A stretch of 64,000 bases of DNA from Globodera rostochiensis. Lineage: Eukaryota > Nematoda > Chromadorea > Rhabditida > Heteroderidae. The first letter of the stretch is position 1; each line of letters starts with the position of its first letter. Location: assembly GCA_018350325.1 (NCBI GenBank), contig JAEVLN010000012.1, positions 1,447,991 through 1,511,990 on the forward strand, in the 5' to 3' direction. The notes under the pieces are model-generated. The model was not told the DNA's origin, searched no databases, and saw only the letters and a program-made list of their open reading frames with translations. This document shows positions 48,122 to 60,295 of the stretch, one piece after another. The position numbers were made by a program, and so were the translations under genes.

Positions 48122-51100
48122 ATGATGTCCGGCATCAACGAATTTGCTGATGAGCCGTCTGCGGACATTGGCGAGATTCGTTGTGTGCTGAAGCGGCTGT
48201 ACAGCGACTTTGTCGTCATCGAAATTCCATCAGACGGCCAGGTGTTGAGGCCGGGCAATGGCGAAAATGGTACGGCGGAACTCAATCAAAAAGCCGACGA
48301 TGAGATAGTGGAGGGGGAGGAGGAAACAAATGTCGAGAAGCCGGGCCGACTCACTGATCAACAATTTGATCAGATGAAAAGGGTGGCCGATGGCGGGGAG
48401 GGGCAGTGCCTGATCGACCTGAAGGTGGTTGATTGATTGCGCGTCGAATTTTGATCCTCTCGTCGGTCAAATTCTGCAAAATCCAAAAAAATTGTTATTT
48501 ATTCGTCAATAGAAATAAAATAGAGAATTTAAAGCTATTTTTGAATTGGTTGAACTTTTTTTAAAATAAGAAAAATACGTTTTTTGTCAGAAAAACGGTT
48601 CCAGTCTTTTTTTTCAGAAATTCTTTTCATTTTGTCACCATTTTGGTTGAATCTTTTTGTTTGCATTTGATGAAGTCCGATGTAATTTATGTGTCAGGAT
48701 TGGCCCAAAGACGAGCGGAAATGCTTATACAAATTCATTTTGGCCAACTTTGGGCGCCCTTCACCGCTTCAGACGGCATGCGAAAATGGCCAATTGACTG
48801 TGAAGCGTGTGACAGCGACGAGGCAATTTTTGTTTTGGAAAATATAATTTTCAATAAATTTTGACGGATTTTTTCTTAGCTCGGCACCAAAACGATCGCA
48901 GTGGCCGAAGGGACGTGGCGATTTTGTGCACTTTACGATGGTCAAACGGAACATCGACTCGCAGTCGGCCATTCATATGATTGCGCGAAGTGCAAGGTTG
49001 GCATTGGCATTTTGTAACAAACCGAAAAGTGTATTTTTTTGGCAAACATTTTTTTTCGTAGCGGCTAAAACCTGGCGGGATAAACCGAACACAGGGCGAA
49101 CTCCGATTTTTTGTGGGCCATTTTGACCGATTAGTGCGAGGTTGGCATTGGCATTTTGTAACAAATCGAAAACTGACAAAAAATTTTTGGCAACATTTTT
49201 TTTTTCGTAGCTTAAAAGTGCCCTCCCTAAAAGGCTGAAGCCGTCCATGTTGGCACTCAGCGGCACCAAAGACCGTCGTGCGATCACCGTGCAGCGCGTC
49301 AGTGCCTTCCGTGTCGAGGCCCACCGGTTGGAGCAGGCCGCGCGTTGGCTGCGTGGCCTTTGGCTGCGCGACTTTTGCTACGCAAACGCACCGCTGCGAC
49401 TGGGCGACGCGTTCGGCAACCGATTTGCAGTCATTTTGCGGTTTGTTGTGCAATTGCTGCGGTCTCGACGAAAAAATTGGTTCTAAAAAATTTCAAATGG
49501 CACGAATCCAAGTTTTTCACATGTCTGAAAATTCGAATTTCGAAAAAGGTTCGAATTCGTTCGGGGTTCGGCATTCATCGAGTTCACGCATTTTTTTTTA
49601 CCCTAGAAAAAAAGCATTCTGGATTTAAAAAAAAAATTTTTTTCGTCGGTTCCGCATTGCCTAAGGATTGTGCCGTTGGATTTCTCCAAAATATCCCTTC
49701 TCTCTTTTTTTTTTGTCAGGGACATCGACGCGTCCGTCGACCCCGCCAAACTTGGCGCTCGCATTGCGCGGTGGGAACGCGTCGGGTTTCTCAACTATTT
49801 TGGCGCGCAACGCTTCGGCACGTGCGGCGTGGACACGGCACACATTGGCCGTCTGTTGCTCAGCGAGCAATGGGAGGCGGCCACCGCCGCACTTTTGGCG
49901 CCCCGGGCGGAAGCAAATGGTGGGGGGGGGGGACAAACGGCGGGCGGTGCAATTGCTCTCTTTTTTTGATCAGATTTTAAAAAGATCCGATCATTTTTGC
50001 CTTCTTTTTTTGGATCAGAAAAAGATCGATAATTTTTTGCCTTTTTTTGATCAGATTTTGAAAAAGAACCGATCATTTGCCCCTTTTTTTGATCAGATTT
50101 TGACAAAAAAACAACCAGAAGCAATTTTTTGTTGTTCAGAATCGCTGAACGAATGCTTGCGCCGGTACGCTGGCTCGCCAGCAAATGCAGCAGAAGCGTT
50201 GAAATTGTTGGAGACGAGCAACGCGTCCGCCGGCGCCAGCGTCGAACGCGCGCTGCTGTCCGCACTTGCCAAATGCCCGGCGGGGCACAAGGCGGCCATC
50301 CTGGCATTGCATCGGGACATGCGCACAATGTGTGTGTGCTTTTTTGAGAGGGGGCAAAGGGTGGGCGGCTGTGGATCCTTTCCAAATTTTTCTTAACTTT
50401 CATCAACCTCAACAGGTACATCCATGCCTATCAGTCTCTGGTGTTCAACAGCATTGTCTCCGGGTGTTTATTTTAATTGTTTATGCGTTTTTGTCGGTCA
50501 TTTTTGTATAAAGTTTTGGACTTTTTCGGATGTAAACAAAATTCCAATATTCATTTTTTATTTATTTTTTGTCATTGTTTATTCCAACATTTCTTGCGCA
50601 GGCGTAAGAAAAGGTTTGGCCTCGCCGTGTTGGCGGGCGATTTGGACGCTGCGGGCGATGTGCTGACGGATGCAAATGCCACCATTGAACGCGTGTGTTT
50701 GCCGTTGCCGTCCGTGGCCGACACAAAAATGCCGCAAAATGAAAGTGCGTGAAAATGAACAACGCCCGGGGGGGGTGGGTAAGGTGGACGGGCTTTAAAA
50801 GATGGCATTTATTTACAAAAAAACAAATTCATTTAGTCGCCCAATGCTACGAGGAAATCGCCGCCCAACACTCCATTCAAAGTGCCCAATTTGCCAAGCT
50901 TGAAAGGTTGGCCGCCTTCAACATGTTTTGTCTCTGTGCTTCCCGAATAATTATTTCACATTTTTGGTTCGTCTCCGGTTTAAAATTCAGAATTATGGGT
51001 GCCTAAAATGTCCGTGAAATTGGAACAGTACAACACCTTGATTTTGTTGCCGATCAGTCAGTCGACTTCGATCTTCCCCATTTATCCCCCCCCCCCCCCC

Positions 51101-51788
51101 CCCTCCCCCGTCCAGACAATTTGCACTCGGCTCCGTCTACCGTCCGTTTCTTGTCCGGCCCGCCAATGTCCAGTGGGAGCTGCTCTCGTACACATGCGAC
51201 ACTGAAGAGCTGCAGCAGTGCGAATTCATCCCGTCGTCCGATGCGCTGCGGGCGCCGAAGCGCCATGACGTGGACAGTGGTGGTGATGACGACGACCACA
51301 ATGACAAGCAGCAGCACCTCCCGACCAAGAAGGCTTTGCGGATCAGCTTCGACTTGCCGTCCGGCACTTATGCCACAGTGGTGAGTCCCCCTCCCCCCCC
51401 CCCATCCAGGACTGGACGTGATTTAAAAAAATCCACGACCCGTGATTACGTCCAACCCTGCCCCCGTCACACACGTCGGGAGTGGAAAAGAAGGCAGAAA
51501 TTATTGTAAAACAAAAGTTGTCATGGCGCGCCAATGTCTCTGCATGTGAATATTATTTAGGCACTGCGCGAGCTGATGCGAACGGACTTTGACAAGAAGG
51601 CGCAAAAGGAGTTGGAGCAGGAGATGCTGACAATGAACAGCGGGAAGGGGGATAAGGACGCGAACGGCGGTTGTGCAGGCAACCGGGTTGGCAACGAGGT
51701 CGAGATGAGCGGGGACCAGCAGCATAAAGATGGTGACGAAGAAGTTGACGGAACCCAGCAGGCAAAGAGAATACGAATAAACTGCTGA
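48122..51788 (+). CDS. pus-7: tRNA/mRNA pseudouridine synthase PUS7 (TruD family)
   Basis: Eleven exons: 48122-48424, 48698-48822, 48880-48996, 49234-49440, 49720-49919, 50140-50329, 50416-50463, 50602-50744, 50837-50906, 51116-51380, 51561-51788; 631 aa (human 661), all phases agree. It isomerises uridine to pseudouridine in tRNA position 13 and some mRNAs. Landmarks: GEIRCVLKRLYSDFVVIEI, SQWPKGRGDFVHFTMVKRN, the catalytic motif SGTKDRRAITVQRV with its Asp, LRLGDAFGNRFAVILR, GFLNYFGAQRFGT, MYIHAYQSLVFNSIVS, GSVYRPFLVRPANVQWE and DLPSGTYATVALRELMRTDF. The start is the first ATG in the frame of exon 1; an upstream exon is possible. The intron at 48823 has a GC donor (GAG|GCAATT). The C-terminal tail is lineage-specific and charged. 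Confidence 0.93.
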
Positions 51789-52325
51789 GAGGAGATGCCA
51801 AAAGTGTGTGCCGAAAAAAACCATTCATTCCCTTTTATGCCAATGTTTTTTATTATTCTTCACACTTTGTTATACGACGTACAGTCAATTTAAAAGAAAA
51901 ACAACAAAAAGGAGGGAAAGATGACTTTGCGGGGGGCTATGGCTAACACATATGTTAAAGGTGTACACGCTTAAATTTTTACAAACAAAATTTAGAAGAG
52001 ATGAGCAAATGGCATTTTGTGAAGATATTTGGGTTGAACAATAATAACAACTAATTTTTTGGAATAAATTAAGATCAAAATGCATGTGGCATTCGCGCGA
52101 GGAAGAAGTAAAGATCGGCAGGGTTGCAGTGGGTGGGCGGGGGCGGAATGTGAATGGTTTTTTGGGCATGGCAAGTTGTATAGTCTCTACCGGTTCAACA
52201 ACAACAATGCAACCCTTTAGGAGAGTCTGCTAATGTGTGCATGCTGCACGCCAGGAATGCAATTCGAGTAGTACACAAAAACGGCACAAAAAGTTCGTCG
52301 TCCGATACGTCCTCAGCCCGCTTCA
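51789..52325. other. Intergenic between convergent PUS7 and OSGIN
   Basis: 3' flanks only; AT-rich, no coding or repeat structure seen. Confidence 0.55.
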
Positions 52326-55300
52326 TCATACTACAGTCGTTGTCTTGAGCTGCAATTGCGACTTGGCACGGCCAATGAACTGCTTGGCCGTGGCGACCGC
52401 GGCCGTGGTCGCCACCAGCGGATTCGCTGCTGTCGACGCGGCAGTCGCTGTCCGCAGAATGGCACAGCCCGTGCCGAGGCGGTCGCGCAGACGTCGGTGC
52501 ACTTGCCGCTTCCTATCAGCATCTTCACCGCGTTCAGACAGCGGTAGCACTTCTGTTGCTGGATGTACATCTTGGACTCGTTGTTGTTGGTGGTGTCTTT
52601 TTTGTCGTTGCTGCTGTTGCCGTCCTCCGTTGATGATCGTTTGGGCAACGCACAGTGCTCCACCGACCAAATAACGAACAAAATGGTCCTGTGTTTAAAG
52701 TTAAAAATTATATAAAAAAAGAGAGAGAATGATGCCAACCCCAGCCATGGCACCAACAGCAAACAATGCGGGATCAGTGACGGACTGGTAACGCGTGTTG
52801 AACTCGTATGTGAAGTCAGTGTTGGACAGATACTCCTTCAGCAAGGGCAAATCGGACCGCCGACCTACAGAAAAAAAATTCAAAAATTTGCATAATCCAA
52901 AACATACAACACCAACCAATGCATACGGCCAATGCGCGGAAGGACTGCTCGCGCAACTGTTGTTGTTGCTGTTGTTGGTGGTGCTGCTGCTGCTGCATCG
53001 TCATGTCCTGCTGACGACCCCGTTGTTGATGCTCAGTCGTTGACAACAACAAAACAGCGCCGCCCGTTGTTGATCCAGCAACAGCAGCAACAGCGGTGGC
53101 GGTGATTGTCGCATTTGTTGTTGTTGTTGGGGCGATGGAGGGGGCGCCAATTGTGCGCACGCTGGTGCCAAGCAACCGCCGGTAGTTCACCTCCCGCGTG
53201 CGGCCCGACAACAAACGGAAGACGCGCGCGTATTCCGGATAGACGGCGGGCGACAGACGGGCCAATTGAATGTCTGTGGACGGCGACAGATTTTGAGGGT
53301 GGAGGGCAAATTCACAACAAAAAAAAATTGGAACAAATAAAAAAATTCCCGAAATTTTTTTTTCTTCTCGAAAATTCCTTTACTCGTCCGGCTAACCCTG
53401 GCAATTTTGGTCTTAGGTTAAGTACACAAAAAAAAATTAGAAAAAATTTTCCGCATTTTTTTTCTCGCCTGGGATTTTTTTTTTGTTAAATTCGGCATTA
53501 TTTAAATCAAAAATGCAAAAATTGCCCGCGGGCTTTCCACTTAAATGCGCGCGCACTTCTCAGTTCGCGTTCAGTACGGCGTACAACGTGCAGTACGGGC
53601 TGTTCATTGCTCAAACAGTGCAGCACCGCGTCGGCCGCCGAAATGCCGTCGCCGACCACAACCACCGGACAGTCGGCGGACACTTGCGCCTCCGCCATCG
53701 TTGTTGTCCTTGTTGCTGTCGTCGTCGCATCGTCGTCCGTCTCCAGCAGTTGTTTCAACGAGCTCAAGCTGTACACGATGCGCCCGTCGGTGGCCAACTC
53801 GCCGGGCACCTTCACAAAGAGATAATATATATTTTTGTTTATTCCACAAAACTTGCCCCGAGCAGTTTGGGCTGCTGTTGACCACATGCCAACACGACAT
53901 GACGACATCGGAGCACAAACGGGCGCTGCTCACCCGTTTTTTGTGCCGTTTCAACGCCACGCACTTGCCAAAAGTGTTCACCGGTCAGTGGATGGCAATA
54001 TTTCTGGAATTTATAACAAAATTCACATGTTTTTTTGCCAAAATTCACTCTCCACCCCCTCCCCCCCCACCCCCACAACAACCGGTTTGTTCTAAACGTT
54101 TTGAAATGTGTACCTTTTTATCCTTTTTTTAAATATATGTAATTTGATTAACCATTCTTCATGCTCGTCCTGTTGTAGTTTATATTCAACAACATTCATT
54201 TACTTTCTGCTCCCCCTCCCCCCAATTTTCATCAATCGTCCCCTAACCGACCGACGGACGCAACGAGGACGGCTTTTACAGCACCACCACCACCACCAAC
54301 ATCGCGTCATGTCATAGTTTTATAAAAAGGTTCAACACAAAGGGCATAACCCAAAAGTGAAGGCCAAACTTTGGGGGGCGGGGGGGGGGGGGGACACGAC
54401 AAAATGCACGGAACGCCGCGGGGGGGGGGGGACAGTGATGTGAACAATGCGACGCATTTTTGCAATAAACTTTGAACGCATAAATCATCCATCGCCCATC
54501 AAACAATGCAAAGGCATTCCATCGCGATCAAAAATTGTGTGTAAAATGGACGAAGAATTGATCAAAAATGGACGGGGGGGGGGGAGGGGGAGGAAGCCGA
54601 ACGGAAGGGAAAGAGCAATGGTCAAAAGAGGGATGGAATGAGCTCAAATAAACGCGATCTTTTTTTTTTGGGGGGGGGAGGGAGACGCAATTTTAAACGA
54701 AAAAATGAGTCATCATTTTTGTCTCAAATTCTCGAAAATTCGCTCGTCAGTGCGCGCAATGTGGGGGTAGAGTTTCTAATTGATTATCGATTGGAGTTTC
54801 TAATTGATTATCGATTGAAGTTTCTAATTGATTATCGATTGGAGTTTCTAATCAATTATCGATTGGAGTTTCTAATCGATTATCGATTGAACAAAAAAAG
54901 GCTATTATTAATCATTGAATTTAAAATGTTAAAAATCTCGACGATGGCTCACACAAAAGCGCCAAGAAAACCCAGCCCATTAAAATTAACAAAAATAAAA
55001 AGCCCACCTCAATTTGGGTGACTTTGGTGAACGGGCGAAAGTTGTGTTGCAGGCCCATCACCGCCACGTAGGCCATCAAGTACGCCTTGTAGAGGCCGGC
55101 CCGTGGACGCGCCTTGGCCAACGACGGGTCGCCCATGAAATCGGCGGCCAGCGAATAGCCGGGCAAATCCATCCATTCGGCCGCACTCACTGTGACCATC
55201 TGTGATCAGAGAGAGACAAATTGAAGTGATCAGAAAAAGTTGGGGACACAATTTGATCACTCACATCGTCGTCATAGGCCATCCAACTGCCGCCAATGTG

Positions 55301-56433
55301 CTGGTCGCCGAGCACAATGTGCGAACTGGCTGCTGACTCGTGCCGCCTCCAGCACAAACAGGACGATGAGGGGGAAGCCGTCGCCGTCGCCTCCCGTCGT
55401 TTCTGCGCGGAGCACAACATTTTGAAGACGGTTTTGGGAGATGTTCCAATTCCAGGGGAACCCCTCCCCGCAAAACAATTAAAACACCACAAAATGAAGT
55501 GCCAATTTTTACCGTGCCATCATCATCATTGGCGTCAACAAACGCGTCATGTTCAGCATGGTCAGGGAATGTGAGGTGTGGCCGTGTGAGACAGTCGTAG
55601 AGGACAGCGAACGGCGTGTGCCCCCCGGGGCCCGTCGCCGTCGTCTCCGAGTGGGCAAAGTGCTGGTCAGCCAACGAGCAAAGGTCCTGGAAGACGGTGT
55701 TTTAAATTCCTCAAAACTTGAATTTAAAAAAAGGGAAAATTCCCCCCCCCCTTAAAAAAAATAATTTCCCCGGTAACACTAAACACAGCAAAAATAGTAC
55801 GTTTTGCCAACAACTTCACGTTTTTGGATGATTTTGAGCATGTTTTTGAGGCCAAAAGATTCCGAAAAAATTTTGAAATTGAAAAACCTTCGTAACTCGG
55901 GTCCGGGGTTCGAAATTTAAGTGTGATGAGTTGGCAAAATGTACGGACACCGTTCCTCCCCCCCCCCCTCTCGTGGTACAAAGTGCCATTCACCTGTGCC
56001 AACAGTGACTGGTCGTCGTCCGCCGCCATGCGCAAGAGTTGCTCATGCAATTGCGGGTCCGGGTGCGGATGCCGTCGATTGTAGAAGGGTTGCCAGCCGG
56101 AGAGCAGTGCCGAGAGTGCAATGCCCGCTGGGCCGTTGCCTACAAAAATTGTTGGCATTGGCATTGGCATTTTGAGTGCGTCGTCCAATTTCCGATCGAA
56201 TAAAATAAAAATCGCCCGCCGTCTTGTCCGGACGCCCTCGTACCGATCACGACGCTGTCGGTGTCCAGCTCGAGCCGGTGATGCCGTTGTTGTTGCAGTT
56301 GCTGCAGTTTCTGTTGTTGAACTTTTTTGGTGGTGTTGCTGGTCCGTCGTGCCGCGCCGGCAGACTTTGGCCGATCCTCCAGCAGTTGGCAAAGCGAGCA
56401 AATGTCCAGCGTCAGCGACGGAATTCCCCACAT
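52326..56433 (-). CDS. osgin: OSGIN family FAD-dependent oxidoreductase-like protein
   Basis: Ten minus-strand exons: 56433-56244, 56139-55994, 55686-55513, 55402-55265, 55199-55008, 54003-53848, 53809-53557, 53273-52917, 52864-52740, 52688-52326; about 697 aa, all phases agree. OSGIN1/2 (OKL38) are stress-induced growth inhibitors with a flavin-monooxygenase-like fold. The first dinucleotide motif [19 protein letters not shown] and the second [18 protein letters not shown] are intact. Other matches are [57 protein letters not shown] and the C-terminal [20 protein letters not shown]. Oddities: a large Gln/His-rich insertion ([14 protein letters not shown]) in exon 8, a Gln-rich N-terminal extension and a long variable tail. 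Intron 6 is only 38 nt, the shortest here, and was needed to join the frame. Confidence 0.9.
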
Positions 56434-59400
56434 TTCAGTTTAGGAGGTCAGGGGGGGGGGCTCAGCACGTTCAGTGAGTGCAGCAACAACAACAACAACA
56501 GCAACAGGGACAGCATCGGTTGGTGCCGTTGTTGAACATCATGGCGGTTGTGTTTTTTGAATTCTTCACGTCAAAATGGAAATAAAACGGAAGCAATTGC
56601 ATTCGTATGGGGCTGTCAATAAATAAAGAAATCGTAAAAAAAAAATAGCGAATCGTGGGGGGGGGGGGGGACGAAGCGTTTGCAATCAGTTCAAAAAATA
56701 TGCAAAATTATGCAAATTTGCATAAACATACCCCCGGTGCGCGCATTGTCCAATAAATAAAATAAACTGATGAAAATTTTTTTTAATATAAAAAAGGAGG
56801 GGAAAATTTTTGTTAAATAATGATGACAAATAAATAGACTGATAAAAAGAAAGGCAAGAAGCCTTATTTATTATGCATTTAGTCGTCGAGTTGCAGGTGA
56901 GAGGCTGCCGACCTTTACGGCCGATAAGAGAGGGAAAAGAAAGGGAAAGAGTCCCCCCGGGGGGGACGAAAGTACGCAAAAATGCTGACCCAACAAAAGA
57001 GCCAAAACGCGGACAGAGAATTGGCAAAAAAAAGTCAAAACAAAGAACGGCGCCATTTCGAATGCAAAAAAAACAACAATTTTGTGAGGAGTAAAAAGTG
57101 AGAAAACAACGAATACGACGGCAACTGATAAGTGTCAAATTGTTCTTGAATAGAGGGAGAGTAGCTTTTTACTCGGGGTTTTCAAATAAACAATTTTCAA
57201 CTCTCAGATTTTGGAGGTCTTTTTTTTTTGTTGAAAAATTGTTCAATATTGGTAAAAAACTACCTAAATTTCCTATAAACCAAAACCCCCCACAAATCTG
57301 GCATTTTAAAATTTTGGATGTCCAAAATGCCGCCGCCAAACAAATGAATGAATGAATGGGTGGTCCCTTAGTAAGTTTTTTTTTCAAAGAAAAAAAATTT
57401 TTGTTAGTCAAAGAAGCAAATGACAAATTTTTGGGGGTCTCATTTCGTTTCGATAGCGTTGGACTGTGAGGGAAAAGCATGAAGAATGGGAAAAGGGCGG
57501 GGAGGGGGAGGAAAATGAGGCGAAAAATGAATGGAGGGGGGGAGGGGGGGGGGGGAAGCAAAAAATTTTGTGTTTAGTTTATGACGCGAGATGACTGAAG
57601 AAGAAAGGTTACGACGCACACAAAGGACACTTTTTTTTTGCGCCTATTTCAACATTTTATTTTGAACAAAAAGTTGTTTAGGGGGGGGGGGGGAGGTTAA
57701 AATCCATTTTAAACTCTGTCCCCTTTTTTTTTGTTCCCCGTTCTTTACGCCTATTTTAGGCGGGACTATTTAGAGGGGGCTTACGGACCTAATCATTTTG
57801 AGTATCCCTTTGGGTTATGACGACCAATCAAAGGTCAGAGGTTGGGCAATGAGTGGGGGGGGGGAGACCGGGGGGGGGGGGGGGGGGAGTCGTTTGGGGA
57901 AGAGGAAAATGCTCCCCCCCCCCCATCATTATTTTCAAATAGCATTCCCCCCCCCCCCGCCTCCGATTACTTAAGAACACAGCAGATATTGAGGCAGAAA
58001 ATGATTGGTTTGTGTCGGGAACGACGAGACGAACGGGGCGCGTCAGCAGTTGGGCGACCGGGGAAGGCGGGGGAGTGATTGAAAAGCGGCGATGCAATGC
58101 GATTGGTGTTGTTGCATTTGCAGAGGGGGAGAGGTGGGAGGGGGGAGGGGGCGATCGGATGAGCGTGTTGATCGATGCGGTGATCAAAGTGGGCTTTGAT
58201 GACGGACACTGAGGGGGCGGGGCGGAAGGAAGGAGGGCAGAGCGAGGCGGCGGGCGGCATGGAGGTGAATGATTGTGGACGACAGAGCGCAGGCAGTTCA
58301 CGGGGGCAACACGAGCAGTGGGAGGGGGGAGTGGACAGAGAAAGAGAACGGAAGAGGGGGCGGGGAGAGAAAGAGAGGACAGCCGGCTGGCCGATGGACA
58401 GCCGATAATGGGCGGGGGTGGGGAGATAGCGCGTGCAGTGAACGGAACGGCACGGCCGGCCCGTCATCACTGTACACACTGATGCTGATCAAAGACCGTC
58501 GTATTGCGCTGATCAGAGTTTATTGGTAAAAAATTGATGTTGAATTTTCCGGGAACGGCGCCTCAACCCCTTCCCCGGGATGCCGGACGGCTTCGAAGTT
58601 CGAACTCCCCCAGCCATTGGGGGGGGGGGGGAAGAATTTTGGGGGGAATTTTTACGAATTTCGCGCGCAACAAAAAAGCCGATGACGCCGGGGGGGGAGG
58701 GAGGAGGAAAGTGTGCAGTTTTATGAGCTGTGTTTGTGTTGTGGATTCAGCTGCTGGCTGATGCATGTGCATTGGGGAGGGGGGTGGGTGAAAAATGGGA
58801 CGGCTCGCCGCCGCCGTTTTGACTTGGAGAAGGATTTTTGCTTCAAAAAAACAAAACAAAAAGCTCTTCTTCCATCGGCCGCCGCTATGCTTCTTCTTCT
58901 TCTTTATCAACAACCAACGACGACGGCGGCGGCGGCGGGGGCGAGGCGGCCGTGCTTTTGCAGCAGAACTCTAAAACCAGTCCGTCGCCGGGGGGGGAGG
59001 AAAAGCCATTGGGGGGGGGGGGGGATCGACGGATTGGGACGACGGAATGTGCGGGGGGGGGCAAAAGTGGCCACAATACATTTGGCTTATATAAGGGAAA
59101 GGAAATTGCTGAAAACAAGTTTTTTGTTCGCTTCGTATCGGCGCCGCATAATTTTGAAAAAAATTGCTAATAAAAAAATCGGACAAAATTTCCCTTTTCA
59201 TTTTCGCCCCGAGCGATATTTTCGGGCGAAAATCAAAAATTATTTTGATTTAGAATTTATATTCTCATTCGATAGGCGCGAAAGCTCACCGGGGGGGGGA
59301 GGGCAGCGCTCGCAGGCGCCTCCCCTGGGGGGTAGGGGGAGACAAAAGTGCAAAAACTAGGCCACTCTCTGGCCACAACATCACACGACCCCTCTGCGCC

Positions 59401-59540
59401 CGGGGGGGGGGGGCTGGGGACACGCGCCGTCCCCCCCCCCCCTCCTCGGATGCCCAGGGCAACTGCCTGTCCCTTGCGGCGCCGCCGCCATGTTTGGCAC
59501 GGAGAAAATGCCCCCCCCCCCCTCCTCCGCTCACGTCCAA
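54360..59540. other. Cluster of long G and C homopolymer tracts
   Basis: Runs of 8-18 G or C recur: 54372-54392, 54421, 54576, 54670, 55745, 55958, 56658, 57552, 57681, 57870-57887, 57915, 57946, 58620, 59015, 59401, 59430 and others. Some lie in OSGIN introns, most in the gene-free block to its right. Many groups meet the loose G-quadruplex pattern. Confidence 0.85.
54765..54892. repeat. 24-bp tandem repeat in OSGIN intron 5
   Basis: Five copies of a unit containing GAGTTTCTAATTGATTATCG, each with the small palindrome ATCGAT. Confidence 0.85.
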
Positions 59541-60295
59541 ACGAACATTGCTTACGGCGAAGAACACGGAAAATGAGAAATGAAAATTGAATGAATGGCT
59601 TCGCTGTGTGTCTTCCTCCTTTTCTGTGTGTTCGATGGCTGTGCCCCGACCCGCCCCATTTTCGATTGAAATTGGTGGGGGAACTGTGCGCACTGTTCGG
59701 CGGACGGGACAAAAACAATAAAACATAAGGTACACAAATACAAAAATATAAAGCATAACTTTATGTAGTTTTTGGTCTGTTTTTTTTTAAATTTAAAAAG
59801 GTTTTAACAATTTTATTTTTGAATTCTTTTTTCCTATAAGAATGCCGGCCTGAACCGGAAACACTCTACAGAGAAAGACAAATCAAAAAAAAAATTGAGT
59901 GCACACAAAACAATGCGCCCCGGGGAGGGGGGGGGGGCAAAGAAATATCATCAAAATTTCAAAGACGCATTCCAAAAAAATGTCTCTAAAACAAATTTAT
60001 GATCGTTATTTTTCAAAATCGGAAATAAACCTTCAGGGTACAACAAAAATTGGAAGAATGAACACATTCGCATCATAATTGTGATAAAAAATTTTGTGTT
60101 CGGCAGTTCAAAAATTCGATGGAAACGGAAGTCAATGAATTTGAATTCTCCAAAGCCGGAGGCAATTTTTTTAAATATTAAAATTCGTCTTTCAATTCAT
60201 TCCATCAGTCGAAAATAGCGCAGCACAAATTTCACGAAAACAAAACAAAACACAAATAATCGGCAAAGAAAACGGATGCCGCGGGGTTCACGCTT
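56434..60295. other. Gene-free block between OSGIN and the nucleotidyltransferase gene
   Basis: 3.9 kb with no exon chain I could support on either strand. Long conceptual frames (57828-58479 minus, 58713-59360 plus) are Pro/Ser or Gly/Arg-rich translations of GC-skewed low-complexity DNA. Contains most of the poly-G/C tracts. Confidence 0.6.

Noticed and set aside
57828..59718. Several frames over 100 codons on both strands
   Set aside because: Pro/Ser or Gly/Arg-rich translations of poly-G/C-rich low-complexity DNA, without splice-site agreement or known motifs.
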